Of a stretch of DNA of 64,000 nucleotides, positions 16,895-53,543 are shown in pieces. The stretch spans positions 13,578,001-13,642,000 of the forward strand of contig CAVNZM010000004.1 in assembly GCA_963693365.1 (NCBI GenBank). The letters are read 5' to 3'. The notes beneath the pieces were generated by a model that saw only the letters and a list, made by a program, of their open reading frames with translations, was not told the DNA's origin and did not search any database. The position numbers and the translations under genes are program-made. The stretch is from Amoebidium appalachense (taxonomy: Eukaryota; Ichthyosporea). The first letter of the stretch is position 1; each line of letters opens with the position of its first letter.

Positions 16895-17238
16895 GGTGGA
16901 AATATTTGCATTTAGTTATGTATGATAGAAGAAAGGATTAGGGGACGTGGAGGGGCTGCATCGTGGACCATTTAGCTAAAATCGGTCTAGAGGGAGGAGA
17001 GGGGCGAAGGGGCAATTTTCCAGTTTTTCCGGCTGTCTTCAGTTGTTAAAAAGCGATAGAACATGCTGGTATGAAAAGGTTGGAAAGGAGCCAGGCACTT
17101 TGTGCAGTTACGCTGTTTGGATGGTTTGACAGTAGCAGTATGTGCGAAACCCAACACCAAAACACAACCTGCACGTATCTCAAGCACTCATCGCTAACCA
17201 CAACTTCCCGCTGAACATATACACACACACACAAACAC

Positions 17239-17286
<48 letters not shown>

Positions 17287-18229
17287 AGGCGCTCACCAAG
17301 TGTGTTGTGCCATGTGCAAGGACATGGCCGATTTTGTGGAAACCGAGTACCTCCCGCACTGCCGCAAGGATGGGGGGGTCTGGGCGTGGGGGTCCAAAGG
17401 GGCTGAGGCCTACCGTCTGGCCCTGAAATTCTGGACGTCCACTGACATCAGCCCAGAGGAGGTCCATGAGATGGGTGTGTGCACGTGCTAGTGTGGGTGT
17501 GGGAGAAAGAGGGGGGAAGGGGGGGGGGGGGGGGAGGGGGGGGGGGGGGGGGGGGGGGGTGGACAGGAGGGGGGAGGGGGGAGGGGCTGGGCCAAAGAAA
17601 CAGGAAGGAAAGGAAGATTGGGGTGTTTTGGGCACCCTGGGAAGGGAGGGGGGGGGGGGGGGGGGTCCGTGGATAGGTAAGTTTCTAAATGGTTCAGGGG
17701 CAAAAAGGGATGAGGAATAGCATTACGGATAGAGGTTAGATGGGGATGTGGGTGGACATGAACGTGTTGGGTGTCTTGTGGCTATGTGGGGGCATAATGT
17801 GCGCGTGTGTATGTGCACAATATATGTAGGAGCATAAGACTTATTTGCATCTGTGCATGCACGTATATAGGTGTGTGCAATCTATTTGCATCTGCTCATG
17901 CTCTAACAATGAAAACACCCCTGCAGGCAAGCAGGAAGTGGCGCAGATCAAGGAGCAGATACTACATAGTCCTGGCCCGGGCCCTGGGCCACCCGGGCTG
18001 TGACCTGCGTGGGCTGTGTGACGCCATGCAGGCGGATGTGAGGTACCAGCCCCAGACTGGCGAAGCCATCATTGAGGCCTACACTGGCGTCATTGAGAGG
18101 CCAAGAAGGTTGCGCCTGATTTCTTCTCCCTCGTGCCAAAGGCCGAGTGTGTGGTATGCCTGCCCCCCCCCCCCTTTCTCCCCCCCCTCCCCCCCCCCCC
18201 CCCCTGGCTCGTCTAGGAACATTCTCTCT

Positions 18230-18398
18230 CTCCCTCCCTCCTTCTCTCTCTCTCTCTTTCTCTCCCTCTCTCTCTCTCTCTCTCTCCCCCCTCCCCCCCC
18301 CCCCTCCCCCCTCCAACTCGCTCTCTCCCTCTCTTTTTCTCCCCTCCCTCCCCCTCTTTCTCTCTCTCTTTCTTTCCCCTCCCCCCCCCACACCCCCT

Positions 18399-18496
<98 letters not shown>

Positions 18497-18512
18497 TTCT
18501 CTCTCTTCCTTT
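18230..18512. repeat. (CT)n-rich polypyrimidine tract
   Basis: CT repeats with C and TTT interruptions run before a pure (CT)n block at about 18402-18481. They fill the intron where the missing DUF885 exon should be. Confidence 0.95.
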
Positions 18513-18986
18513 CTCATAAGAGCATGCAGACAATTAATAATCCCATGGTCAGTGGGAGGAATGAAAGTGTGCTCTTGGACCAGCAATGCATGTGTAGAAG
18601 TATAATGGCCAGCGGTTGATGGGTTTTTTTTGGTGTGCAGGTGGGGCTACTGCGAAAAACTCAGCAAGGAGATGGGGTTCTATGTGGACCCGGCCATGGA
18701 AATTGGGCGGCTGACCAGTGAGCTGATGCGGGCCTGCCGGCTGGTGGTGGACACAAGGCTGCACGTGTACCGCTGGTCGTTTGAGGAGGCCGTGGGCTAC
18801 TACAAAGACCATTTGGCCCTGAGTGACCAGGAGATCACAAATGAGATCAAAAGATATTGCATCAATCCGGGCCAGGCATGCAGCTACAAGATCGGGGAGA
18901 GGAAGATCTTGGAGCTGAGGAGGCGGGCAGAGGGTGTGCTTGGGGCCAGGTGTGACATCAAAGAGTTCCATGCTAACAACTATTGA

Positions 18987-19759
18987 TGATTGGCTGGCAC
19001 AGAAGTGAGCATGGGCATGCACGTGCACACACATGTACAGGCACAAGAACACCCAGCCCATGCATGTGCACGCACTTAAGCGCATAGATGCGGGCGTGTA
19101 GGGGGCACTCACGCAAAATGAGTGGTGGATATGGTCTACCTCTGTGAATTATGCCTCCTCTTGGCATTTTTATGTATTTTTAACAATCTTGAACTCTATG
19201 GAAAAGGACACCAGGGTGTCTGTTTATATCTTAGAAGGGTCATGCTTTAATATGGGCACAAAGCTTGGTTTGCCGTGCATCTACATGCATATGGCTAGTG
19301 GGAAAGGGGTTTTATGTAGTCGTTAACACGGCAGTACACAGGCCTAGGGTACGGCAGGGTCTGGAGAATGTCCAAACACACCCTCTTATTATAATTAGTC
19401 AATCATGGGGCTCATTGCCTAGTCAGGCTTGTTTTAACTGTCGTATTACCTAAATCTGGACGTCTCCCCCCCCCCCCCCCCCCCCCCTCCCCTCCCTCGC
19501 CCGCTTCACGCCCCTCCCTGCCTCTTCCACTTCGGAGTTACCCCTTTCCCATTGCTATCCCTCCCCCCCCTCCCCCTTCCCCCCCCCCCCCCCCCCCCAA
19601 TTGCTTCTTCATACTACACACAAAGTAAATTGCAGTCACACACACACACACACACACACAGGTCCCCCCCTTTATAGGCACACTCACAACTAGAAGGGAG
19701 ATAAATAGAGGAGGAGATACCGGAGAGCGAGTACCGTGTCACCTCCCGGAAAACTTGTC

Positions 19760-19808
<49 letters not shown>

Positions 19809-20968
19809 CCCTCCCCCCCCCCCCCCTCCCCCCCCTGGGGGGCCAGTTCGCCGTCTCTTCCCTCATCTCCCCTCGCTTGTGTCTCCCCAAAGTGCTCTTC
19901 CGTGATTACTCTCTGAGACTCCCTCCCCGTGTCTTTAGAGATATCTCATATGATCAATCAACTTGTATATCTATTTATGTGCCTCCCCGTGGGCGATTCC
20001 TCTCTCCCCCCCCCCCCCCCCCCCCCCCCTACCCCTACCACAGCCCCCGTGACCCATCCTCTCTCCCTCTCTATCTCTCTCCTTCTAGATCTCTCTCTCC
20101 CTCATGCATGCACACACGCTGCCTCTTTCCCTCTCTTCCCCGTCATCCTCCCCCCCCCCCCCCTCCCCCCCCCCCTCCCCCCTTCCCCTCCCCCCACCCC
20201 ACACCTTCCCTCTTCTCTCGTATTTTCCCTCCTCAGCCCTCCGACGAACAACAATCCACTTTATTCTCACAGTTACAGGTGATGTCGTAAATTTTCAAAA
20301 TTCATTTCATGCTAGTTTATTCAGCGGCCGTGGGTGAAAGAGGCAGGCAGCGGCCAAAATACACAATGACTGTCGTATTGTTAAAATACACACCATATCT
20401 CCATCCACCGGCATCATCAACAACAGAGCTAACCTTAACAGCCACCAAAACACAGCCGGGCCCAGAGTGGCTAGATCATCGATTTTTTTGAGGAGGGCTA
20501 ACAACTGCCCGTGGTATATGTCTGCACATGCATTGTCGGTAGTTTACACAACAAACTGGTTTTTGCACATGCTACGCTGCTAGGATTTACCACAGAATTG
20601 GAGACAACGGGGCGGGGTGAATAAAATGAGTGAAGTTGCAACCATTGCTTGGGTGTTTTCAGATGACAAATCTACAGGGTATTGATATAAATCTACAGGG
20701 TATTGATACATATATAAGACGTGTACAGGGTTCGTCTCCTATCATACTATCTGTTGCTGCTAGTTACGTTGTGAAAAAATGACCTTGACTGCCCATTAAA
20801 CATATGCCGCAGATAAACGTGGGCACAAGTAATAACATAGCCATCATACAGGAAAGGGAGTGGGGTTGCACATACAATCAGGTGTTATCAAACCAATACT
20901 CATTCATCAAAAGCACAAAAAAGGTTGGGGGGCGGTTTTCATCAAAAGCACAAAAAAGATGGGGCAAC

Positions 20969-21002
<34 letters not shown>

Positions 21003-21050
21003 CAGGCGCAAACTGCGGCAGGGGCAGGGGGGGGGGGGGGGGGGGGGGGC
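18987..21050. other. Spacer between convergent genes: poly(C) tracts and unique sequence
   Basis: It includes C runs at about 19469-19487, 19575-19598 and 19764-19807 (about 44 C), polypyrimidine sequence at 20009-20210, and unique AT-richer sequence from 20.25 to 21.0 kb. A GT run at 20968-20999 and a G run at about 21027-21050 close the spacer. The tail of the DUF885 gene and the 3' end of the Met/Gly-rich gene face each other here. No exon is supported. Confidence 0.65.
20668..20709. repeat. 21-bp tandem duplication
   Basis: AAATCTACAGGGTATTGATA starts at 20668 and again at 20689. It is followed by TATATAAG, so it could be a promoter, but no gene follows: the first ATG opens only a six-codon frame. 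Confidence 0.8.
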
Positions 21051-26819
<5,769 letters not shown>

Positions 26820-28579
26820 GTTTTATGTATGAATGCCGGGTGGTTTGGTGGTCAGAAAGACACGGCAAAGGAGATGTATGGAAGACACATTGGCTTGGTG
26901 GGTGATTACATACACAATGCTTGGCCCCGCAAAGACATTAGCCAAATGTGCTGGTTGGGGATTGCAGCTGGCTTATCTTTTGTGCCCTATGGAAAACGGC
27001 TAGCCGGAGTTGATTATAGAAATAGTTGTTATTCTCGTTTGCTGGTTTTTACAGACAGCTGCGGTCATCGACAAAAATTTGTTTGCCTCTGCACAAGTCC
27101 GAGAGCACCAAAAACCCACGACAATATTTCAACCAGACTGGCCTGGTTGCTCACTAAAACCAAATGAGAGAAGACGTAGAAGTTAAAGAAAGTGTTGTCT
27201 TGGACGAACAACCAAAACCGGCCATGTAAAAGTGATATCACTAAGTCGAAGAAAGGAAAGAAAAAGAACATATAACTAAGCCACGTATGTATACCTGTTG
27301 ACCTACTGAGGGGTCCAGTTCGTGCTGCTCCTAGCGTGAATAGCTTTATGGTGTAGGCTTGTATTTGGAGCAGTATGCAACGAATACTAACATGCATGCC
27401 ACTATATTACTAGGAAACCGTGGGATGCACTATATTGTAGAGTTCATCGGTAGGACTGGCTTGGTGAGTCCCCGTAGCCAGCACAGGACACCGAAGCAGG
27501 GTCCGTGACCCCGCCGTGTCCTGCGGCATACAAGCCATTTTCGGCGTACAGCTCTAATGATTCTTCACCAATCACTAGTGTCACACGGTTTCCGCCGAAT
27601 CGGCCGCCCAGCCTCAGAGTTCCGCCCCGGCGTGCTCCCGCTTTCGGAACGCGCAAATGGTCAAATCCCATTGGAAAAGCCATATTATTATGACGGTGTT
27701 CTAAAAATGCTTCCTTAGAACTTTAATTTAAGTTACGCTGATGGTTTTGGCTACCTATCGGCTACTCTTTAGGCTGTTTTAGTGCTTGCATGCCCATATT
27801 CTCGGCGAATTTCTCGCTTCTCAGGGTACAGGTGGGCACCCATCAAGATCTATCCAATAGGAGGCAGCCTGAAAATCTGGTTTTTCGCCGTATTTTACAT
27901 TCCATATTAGGCTTATCAGCTGAAGGTTCCCATGCTCGAATATGGACAAGTCTTCGCCACCCTATAGCAGGAATACGTAAGGAAATCAAATAGCAAGCAA
28001 CGAGTAGTCGGAGTTCTCGGTCAAGGCGTATAATAGGTTTATTTCCTATGCAAAGTACATATTTGTAGCTATAGAATGCTGGTAGCTAGTCAGCTAGCTA
28101 CTGACTTAGCCAATGTGTTTACGACGATGTGATTGAGAGAATATCACGCGCCGCGCTGGTGTAGACCTCTTTGATTGGCTTACTAAAAGAGGTGACCAAT
28201 CAGATTGACGCAGCCGCCGCTCTCTATTGACTCGTGAATGGCTGGTCTCGAATGAGAAAGTTCTGGGTGTGCGATATTCCTACTTTTTTAATTAGTGTTT
28301 TATGTATGTCATAGCTTTTGCTGCACTGCACCGGTTGGAATTGCCAAGCTGGCGTGCACCTGCGCGCCTCATTCACGTACGTGTCGAAACGAGCCTCCAA
28401 GCTAGCAAGCCAGCTTGAAGAATAAGGTTTTACTGTAACACTTAGGCCCCTAGCATGTGGGTTTGACAATCGTTGCGAATGGCCTAACTAACGTGCATCC
28501 GCGGCAACGTACAGGCATAAAAAGGCTGGCTATATGCACGCCTTTGACTCGATGACCGCGCTCACACTATTCTACATAA
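26820..28579. other. Unique intergenic spacer
   Basis: It is free of long simple repeats, unlike most of the window. It holds the presumed promoter of the Met/Gly-rich gene (no clear TATA before 26819), a small minus-strand ORF (27444-27683) and CCAAT-like motifs near 28194. Nothing else can be assigned. Confidence 0.55.
27444..27683 (-). CDS. Small ORF, 79 codons, unknown
   Basis: It has an ATG start and a clean stop. The middle reads LRLGGRFGGNRVTLVIGEES, followed by LELYAENG, a beta-strand-like alternation, and the sequence is GC-richer than its surroundings. I do not recognise a family and see no splice signals or promoter. It may be a chance ORF or a fragment of a mobile element. Confidence 0.2.
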   Translation of the reverse strand: MAFPMGFDHLRVPKAGARRGGTLRLGGRFGGNRVTLVIGEESLELYAENGLYAAGHGGVTDPASVSCAGYGDSPSQSYR

Positions 28580-28587
28580 TATATAAA
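28580..28587 (+). promoter_or_regulatory. TATA-like box before a candidate small gene
   Basis: TATATAAA ends 17 nt before the ATG at 28605. A second TATA-like motif (CATAAAAAGG) lies at about 28516. Confidence 0.3.
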
Positions 28588-28604
28588 AAAATCATTAGAA
28601 CGCA

Positions 28605-29040
28605 ATGAAAGGGCGTACAAAGGGCAACAACGACTTTCAAACACACCTGCAGGCAGGTACGCGTACTATGTCATACCTTTTGACGCCCAACTCTGAATCA
28701 CTCGCCCACGCTGCACGCACACACGCATGTACGCACGTATGCACGCAAACACGCAAGCACACGTTCTGTACTTGCACGGGGACACACACACACACAGCTG
28801 CAGGCGTCCTATATGATCTCCATGGACGTGGTTCCCAAAGACGATGTGTACACGTACATCATGTGCGCACGGTGCCACACATTATTCGCCCACCCACAAA
28901 CACCTTCTCCCTCTGAGAGCCATTTTGATTCTCACTCCCTGTGCCGCTCTCCAAACCTGCACACACGCACACAAGCACACACACACACATACACGTGTAC
29001 ACACACACACACACACACAGACACACACACCCACACAAGT

Positions 29041-29076
<36 letters not shown>

Positions 29077-29316
29077 ACAAACACACACAACAAGCACACA
29101 CACACACATGGCATGTGCATGCGCAGACACACATGCACACATGCGCGCACATACACTTGTAAAGCATGTGCGCACGCAGCACACACACACACACACATCG
29201 TTACAACCATAAACACATGATGACAGTCTGAGTGAGTCTTTGATACACATATACAACGTTTCAAACACATGGACACCATACTGCACAAGCTTGAGGTGCC
29301 ATTTGGCACACACTCG

Positions 29317-29358
<42 letters not shown>

Positions 29359-29527
29359 CACTACACACACGTGCGCGCACACACACACCCATGCACGTGA
29401 CATACACACACACGCCAGCATACATACTGACACATGCAGAAACAGGCATCAAATACAATGCAAACAAGCACACACACACGAGAAGCACGAACACATTGAG
29501 TTCGATTTTGCCCCGATCAAAACTTGA
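28605..29527 (+). CDS. Candidate small spliced gene (tentative)
   Basis: An ATG at 28605 opens a basic segment (MKGRTKGNNDFQTHLQA) followed by a possible donor (GTACGC at 28657). After CTGCAG (ending 28803) a frame reads SYMISMDVVPKDDVYTYIM. After a long CA-rich stretch a frame ends HIEFDFAPIKT with TGA at 29525-29527. The phases of the first junction do not agree with standard GT donors. The proposed exons are joined only by their protein-like composition and the TATA box. Treat as a hypothesis. Confidence 0.2.
28970..29390. repeat. CA-rich interrupted microsatellite region
   Basis: CA units are mixed with CG, TG and AA interruptions (for example 29044-29090, 29320-29352). Confidence 0.85.
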
Positions 29528-29849
29528 ATGGCTGAGCAAACCGAATGTTCTTTTGAAAGTTAGTGGTTGCGGCTGCGGGTCAGGGAGGGAGCCTCGGCTG
29601 GGAGGGAGGGCAGGGTGTTAGGGAGGAAGCCCTGTGGCAAGAGGGGCAGAGGGAACCCACCCACTCCTGCAGTTTGCTTGGAAGGGCACGACGAAGGGGG
29701 GGGGGGGGGGGGGGGGGGGTACCCACCTCCTCGACGGTGGTGAGGGGAGGTTGGGAGGGGGAGGGAGGGGAGAGGGAGGGGGTTACCACCAGGAACAGGG
29801 GATTCCGATGTTTTCCATTGCAGGCCCCCTCCGACCCCCCTTCCCCACG

Positions 29850-30572
29850 TGTTATCAGAATAAATGTGGAGCAGAGGCAGGATTCGGTCCTGTGACCTCT
29901 GTAAGAGAATCACTTCTACATAGTGGATCGAGAGTTGAGAGGTTCGCAGGAAGTAACTTGGTTTGAGATCTCTGATCCTCCGGTACCATCTGAGGATTGG
30001 TCCGGCTGCTTTATATACCTGCGCGGATGCCAGTCCGCGCATACATCGTCCAATAGGATTACAGATAGTCTCAGGATATATCGGGATTATGTACTAGCCA
30101 ATAGGAAGACAGTTACTAAATGATGGTTCCTGGCCCAGGCGGTCCCCAAGTACGCGGGGGCGGGATAGGCGGGAACAGCTACGTAGCGCTTCAGTCCTTA
30201 GAAATCCACGAAGTTATCAGAATAAATGTGGAGCAGAGGCAGGATTCGGTCCTGTGACCTCTGTAAGAGACAATCACTTCTACATAGAGGATCGAGAGTA
30301 GAGAGGTTCGCAGCACTCCGAGAAGTGGTTTATCCTCGAGGATGGTCTGGCTGCTTTAGGATGCCAGTCCGCGATTAGGATTACAGATACCTAGTCTCTC
30401 AGGAATCAGGATAGATCGGGATTATGTACTAGCCAATAGGAAGACAGTTAAGGTTCCTGGCGTGTGCGGCCCCAGGCGGTCCCCAAGTACCAGGGGGCGG
30501 GATAGGCGGGAACAGGCTAAGAACGTGACTGGGAAGAGCAGGAATAAACAGATAGACTATTCTATCATAACA
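29850..30572. mobile_element. Tandem pair of LTR-like units of about 362 bp
   Basis: A long segment repeats with a period of 362: TTATCAGAATAAATGTGGAG occurs at 29852 and 30214. AGCAGAGGCAGGATTCGGTC, GGGATTATGTACTAGCCAAT and GGCGGGATAGGCGGGAACAG also recur in the same order. The outer ends are TGTTAT (29850) and ATAACA (30567-30572), the usual TGTTA..TAACA ends of LTRs. The inverted repeat extends to 10 bp (CACGTGTTAT / ATAACACGTG). No internal retroelement ORF, primer-binding site or target duplication was seen. This could be two solo LTRs in tandem or a non-autonomous inverted-repeat element with an internal duplication. Confidence 0.65.
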
Positions 30573-31563
30573 CGTGTCACATCATTCGATAATCCCTAAT
30601 ATAACACATCATTCTTCAGCTGAGTGGCTGAAAACCATACACACAGTCACAAAGACACACACACACACACCACACACACGCGCGTGCACACACACTTACA
30701 CACACGCCACACGCGCACTGTGACACACACAAACACGCGCACACACGCACACACGCACACACACACGCACACACCACCTCCACACGCGCGAACACGCACA
30801 CACACACACGCACACACACACACACACAGTGTCGCACAGATCTTGTGCCACGCATGCATCCACATGTCACAATTATCGTTCTTAACTCACGTCATAGCTA
30901 TAGTCCGCCGTCCTCTGTGTGGGTGCCAGCCATATGTATTGTCACATCCTACACCGGCATCATGATCAAACCGGTGACACTTGATTGATACGCACACATA
31001 CACACACGGACACACACACACACTGCAACACAGAGTCACACGCACGCACACACATGCATGTACACGCACATAATACACACACCGTCTGGCAATGCGCTAC
31101 ATACACACATGGGTATAGATATATAGGCTAAAGAACCACCCACTTTCTTTAACTCCTCTGCCCAGCTGCGGGCCGCTGGCGGTGCTCCAATATTAGAAAC
31201 TTGAATATGTAGCTGTAAGACAAGATTGTTGGCCACAGACAGCACGCAACATCCGAATGGTCGTTGTCCGCCGGACCTCGTGTTTGAGCAGGTCGACTGC
31301 GGGACTTGCTCAAAACCGTGATGTGCTCAAACACGAGGGTGAAATGAACAACGCCTAAGTTCTCCTACTACTCTCACTGCGTACGTAACTACTATAGGCT
31401 CATTGCATGCATACTCTCTGTTCTCACACACACAAACTGCATGCTCTACCGCGCAGGCTCTTCCAAGCCTTCCGGGGCCGCGGACGGGCGTGCATGCGTA
31501 TGCGCACAAGTCAGCGTACCGTTTACATCATGGTATGCTCAGGGTGCTGCTTCCAGGCTTTTG
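30573..31563. other. CA-rich and unique spacer upstream of the Gde1-like gene
   Basis: It contains CA-rich sequence at 30655-30830 and 31000-31080 plus unique sequence. No supported exon or RNA gene was found. Confidence 0.6.
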
Positions 31564-31628
31564 ATTGGTAGCTGTATACCACAGAAGCACATTGTCCAAT
31601 TTAGGCAACTGCATCAACCCATATAAGG
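31564..31628 (+). promoter_or_regulatory. Promoter region of the Gde1-like gene: two CCAAT boxes and a TATA box
   Basis: ATTGG (31564-31568, inverted CCAAT), CCAAT (31596-31600) and TATAAGG (31622-31628) are spaced like a standard CCAAT-TATA promoter. The ATG at 31874 is 246 nt downstream, implying a leader of about 215 nt. That is long compared with the other genes here. Confidence 0.55.
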
Positions 31629-31873
31629 AAGGCTGGCTACAAACGGCTTGTCGTCAGCGTCCGCACCCTGGCTCAGTCTGTGTTTTTGACCCTACCGTAG
31701 GTTACTAGTAGTGCATTAGTGTTAGCAAATTAGTAACTGGTTCGAGCGAGAAATAATAAGGTTGTGCAACAGGTGAAGGAAATAGAGAAGGGGCGGAAGT
31801 AGCCTGGTAAAGCCCGGTCAGTTCACAAAACAGTCCCGGCTGGTTTTTCAGTTCGCACGGGAGGCAGGGCAAC

Positions 31874-45723
<13,850 letters not shown>

Positions 45724-46451
45724 TGGTGAGTTGCTCGATGAGCTAAATGGCTAACTTGATTGTCATGCATAATCGGGTGCTGGTTTGCTTGCATGTAGAT
45801 GGCATACATGTAAGGTGACACGCCGGAATCCAGATTACATGGATTGTGTACATTTGTATGCGTAATGGGGACATACACAAACACTCACACAAGCGTACAC
45901 CAAAAAGGCACAGACACAGACACAATCAATTGCAGAGACATGCACAGTGAACATCAAACAAGTCGGACGTCGAGATAACGGTGTGTGCCTGCGCATATGC
46001 ATGCGGAAAAGCTTGATTATGAATTCGAAACCTTATCATCAGTGTGTTGCTCTTCGTAATGCGATCCCAGTGTAACGAGTGTGGTTACAACACCGTTCAT
46101 TTAATTAAAGAAACCCCGAAAGTCTCGATATGAATAACCCTTTAGTTGCTGTTTAGCTGAACTGTAACAGATGAATAAGTGCAATCCATGTTCGGTTTGT
46201 TTGCGTAGTTTATGTGAATGACCTTAATCATTAAATGGTAACCCCTAGTGTACATGTACTCGATTGCAGTAGTAAGTGGTGTAGATAGTAGGGCCCTAGC
46301 GGTCCATGGATAGAAGTAACGCAAAAGAGCAGCCATCGTGGTTGTCTGATGGGAGTTCGTATGCGCTGCCGGCCAGCGTGTATTAATAGATAAAACACCT
46401 ATAGTTTTGCACTACTTTGCCCATCATGCTTCTTTTCCACAAAAAAACAAA

Positions 46452-46452
<1 letters not shown>

Positions 46453-46483
<31 letters not shown>

Positions 46484-46518
46484 ATCACCCCCACAAAAAA
46501 AAAAAAAAAAAAAAAAAA
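46453..46518 (+). repeat. C(n)..A(n) composite tract downstream of the Gde1-like gene
   Basis: C31, a short CATCACCCCCAC bridge and A24, then (GAA)n-like sequence. It lies about 730 bp past the stop codon in the sense orientation of the gene. Confidence 0.9.
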
Positions 46519-47617
46519 GAAGAAGAAGAAAAAGAAGAAGAAGATGAGGAAGAAGAAGAAGCATACACACACACTTGGCACCAACCACCGCACGTGCACA
46601 CACACGGACCTCCCCCGACAACCCTCCCAGTCTCCATGCCCGTTTATCACCTGAATGATGAATATGACACTGACCTTAAAGTTTTTCTTTCCCCTTTTCG
46701 GCGGTGTTGTTTTCTTTCTAGGAGGCTTGAGTGCCGATAAAAAAGGAAATGCAGAGCGCTCACGTCACGTGTCTCCTTGGATGTTTTTTTTTTTGTTGTT
46801 GTTGTTGTTGGGGTGGGGGTGCCGGTGGGGGGGGGGGGGGGGAGGGGGGGGGGGTTACTATGTGATGCTAATAGCTGTATGAGAGAGAGGATAGGTTTTC
46901 TCTAACGGTCATGCCATGCAACGTTCGCGGTGTTGCCAAAGTTATGTGTGCGAGGAATATTATGAGGTGCTGGATATACACTGTGTGGCAATGTTTTGTG
47001 GCCCATAGCTGTGGTAACATCTCAGTTGTGTGTGATGTGCTTTTCTTCTTTGATGTGCAGTGTAAGACCCTTTCTTGAAACGCAGCTAAGCTAAAGGTGC
47101 TTTGTAGGAGAGAGTTGCTGCAGAGTGTTTGTGTGCAAGTAATATTAATAGTACTTCACATACATTGTCGATCATGCCTTTATTGTTACGTTGGCTTCAC
47201 ACAGGCCATGGAAACGAGCTAGGCTATACATTTGTACATGCATTGTCACCCACCGATAGATGACAAAGTCAGAGTTGCCGACAGTGCAGAAAAAAACAAA
47301 TCACAGAAATGAAATTAGATCTCCTTGCATCAAAAAGGCCGGAACTCCAACGTGTCCCATAACTACGTTTCCAAACATAAACTGTGTAATGTACATCTCC
47401 CAGTCTGTAGTCTCTAAAACGTTTATACGTGCAAAAATCCTTTTCTTTCAGAACAGTGCCGCCAGTATGCTCCAAAAAATGCCTTAGGGGTTTAAATTCA
47501 AAATTCTTCGCCAACCCTTTTCTGCCAATCCGCCTTCTAAATAATGGTTACAAAATACAATTAAAAACGTAAGGATCATATAACTTACGTAAAGGTCTTA
47601 AAGCAAACATGGAGCAG

Positions 47618-47633
47618 TTTTTTTTTTTTTTTT

Positions 47634-47664
<31 letters not shown>

Positions 47665-47669
47665 GGGGG
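47618..47669 (-). repeat. T(n)G(n) tract just downstream of the hydrolase gene
   Basis: About 26 T are followed directly by 26 G. In the sense of the hydrolase gene (minus) it reads C26 A26 and begins about 80 bp after the stop codon. Confidence 0.95.
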
Positions 47670-47748
47670 CACATTAAGAACTGTGAGTTCGTGTTTGGGC
47701 ACGCGCATCTACTTGTATGGTTCTGCGTTTTACGGATACAGGGGGGGC

Positions 47749-52628
<4,880 letters not shown>

Positions 52629-52649
52629 TTTGGCTCTGTACTAAAAGGC

Positions 52650-52659
52650 TATATATATG
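52650..52659 (-). promoter_or_regulatory. TATA-like box of the hydrolase gene
   Basis: ATATATATAG on the minus strand lies 21-31 nt before the ATG. As with the bZIP gene, a start site at the usual distance would leave almost no leader. Confidence 0.45.
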
Positions 52660-53502
52660 TTGGGGGCGAGAAGATGATGAAAATGAAAAAATGAATGAAG
52701 AGGAGTAAGAAAACGGCCACAATATGAGGTGTCCTTAGCAGAAAGAGGGAGCCCCCAACGGAAAGTTTGAAACACAAGACTGGCAGGCGACAAAACAGAA
52801 AACAAGAAGAAAGGAAACTTGGTGGGTTTCGAGTCTCTAGATGGCCGTGGTTTCGGGATTATGTTGCTTCCGGTTATGCGGATGAATGTAGGGAGCCAAT
52901 AGGATCGCTCTATTTGAATTTGCTTCGCTCCGGATCAGCTGACTTGTGAGCCACCTGAACAGCTGGTCTCAGAATTAGCCAAATATGGCTATGTGGATTC
53001 ATGTGGAATTGTTGATAGCAAGTATCCAATCCGATGGCGGTAGTTCTATGACAGTTGCATTCTTCGCATACTTAGGACACAACACTGCTGCTGGCGCTGC
53101 TAGCGCTACCCTGCATGCGCAAGGCCCCAAAGATACCACACTCTATTCAGGAAATTAGGTTTTATAAATTGCTGTGAGAGCCTGTTTTGGTTGTGTGCGT
53201 GTAACACTGTGTGTGTATGTGTGTGTTTGGGAAGAGAAAAGGGGAAAGGGGGGGGGGGGGGGGGGAGGGGGGGAGGGGGGCCGGGGAGGGGAGGGGGGAG
53301 GGGGAAGGGTGGGGGGAGGGAATGGATGAGGGGAGGCTCAGATCTGCTCAGGAGGGATCAAGACACGTGCCGGTGAATAATCGCCCAATGTGGGAGGGCT
53401 AAAAACCAGCCGGTGGAAACTTTGTGAGTGAAAGCATGTGTGTGTTATGTGCCTGGGCGTGGGTGTGTGTGGAAGGTACATGATGTGTGTGTGTGTGCGC
53501 GG

Positions 53503-53543
<41 letters not shown>

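Larger units (their letters stand above)
14660..18986 (+). pseudogene. DUF885-family gene with four frame breaks and no HEAxPGHH segment
   Basis: Exons by splice signals and homology: 14660-15040, 15555-15741, 16575-about 16725, 17289-17474, 17927-18153 and 18641-18986. Recognisable DUF885 blocks are LGDCRLNSSLPDF, TTPLNHKSGLFIEFLQLP, NSAQHCHDYVARLRAFP, TSTDISPEEVHEMG, ACRLVVDTRLHVYRW and CINPGQACSYKIGERKILEL. The frame breaks twice in exon 1 (before FRALKDVVEGIDIDTL, and again before AERDNYRLLLALCDNELL, each equivalent to one missing base). It breaks twice more in exon 5 (one extra base before LARALGHPG, one missing before AKKVAPDFFSLVPKAECV). About 70-75 residues, including the family's HEAxPGHH metal-site-like motif, should lie between 18153 and 18641, where only pyrimidine repeats are found. 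The exon 3/4 donor is ambiguous within GTGTGT. Family members are uncharacterised or peptidase/esterase-like proteins. Either the gene has decayed or the assembly lost bases next to simple repeats; intact splice sites and unaltered blocks favour recent decay or assembly error. Confidence 0.75.
45724..47748. other. Spacer between the convergent Gde1-like and hydrolase genes
   Basis: It is mostly unique AT-rich sequence, with a C..A composite tract at 46453-46518 followed by a GAA-rich stretch, G tracts at 46824-46852 and a T(n)G(n) tract at 47618-47669. No exon with splice signals is supported. Confidence 0.6.

Noticed and set aside
47269-47514. 81-codon minus-strand ORF downstream of the hydrolase gene
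   Set aside because: It starts with TTG, not ATG, has no splice signals and matches no family. It lies in AT-rich spacer.
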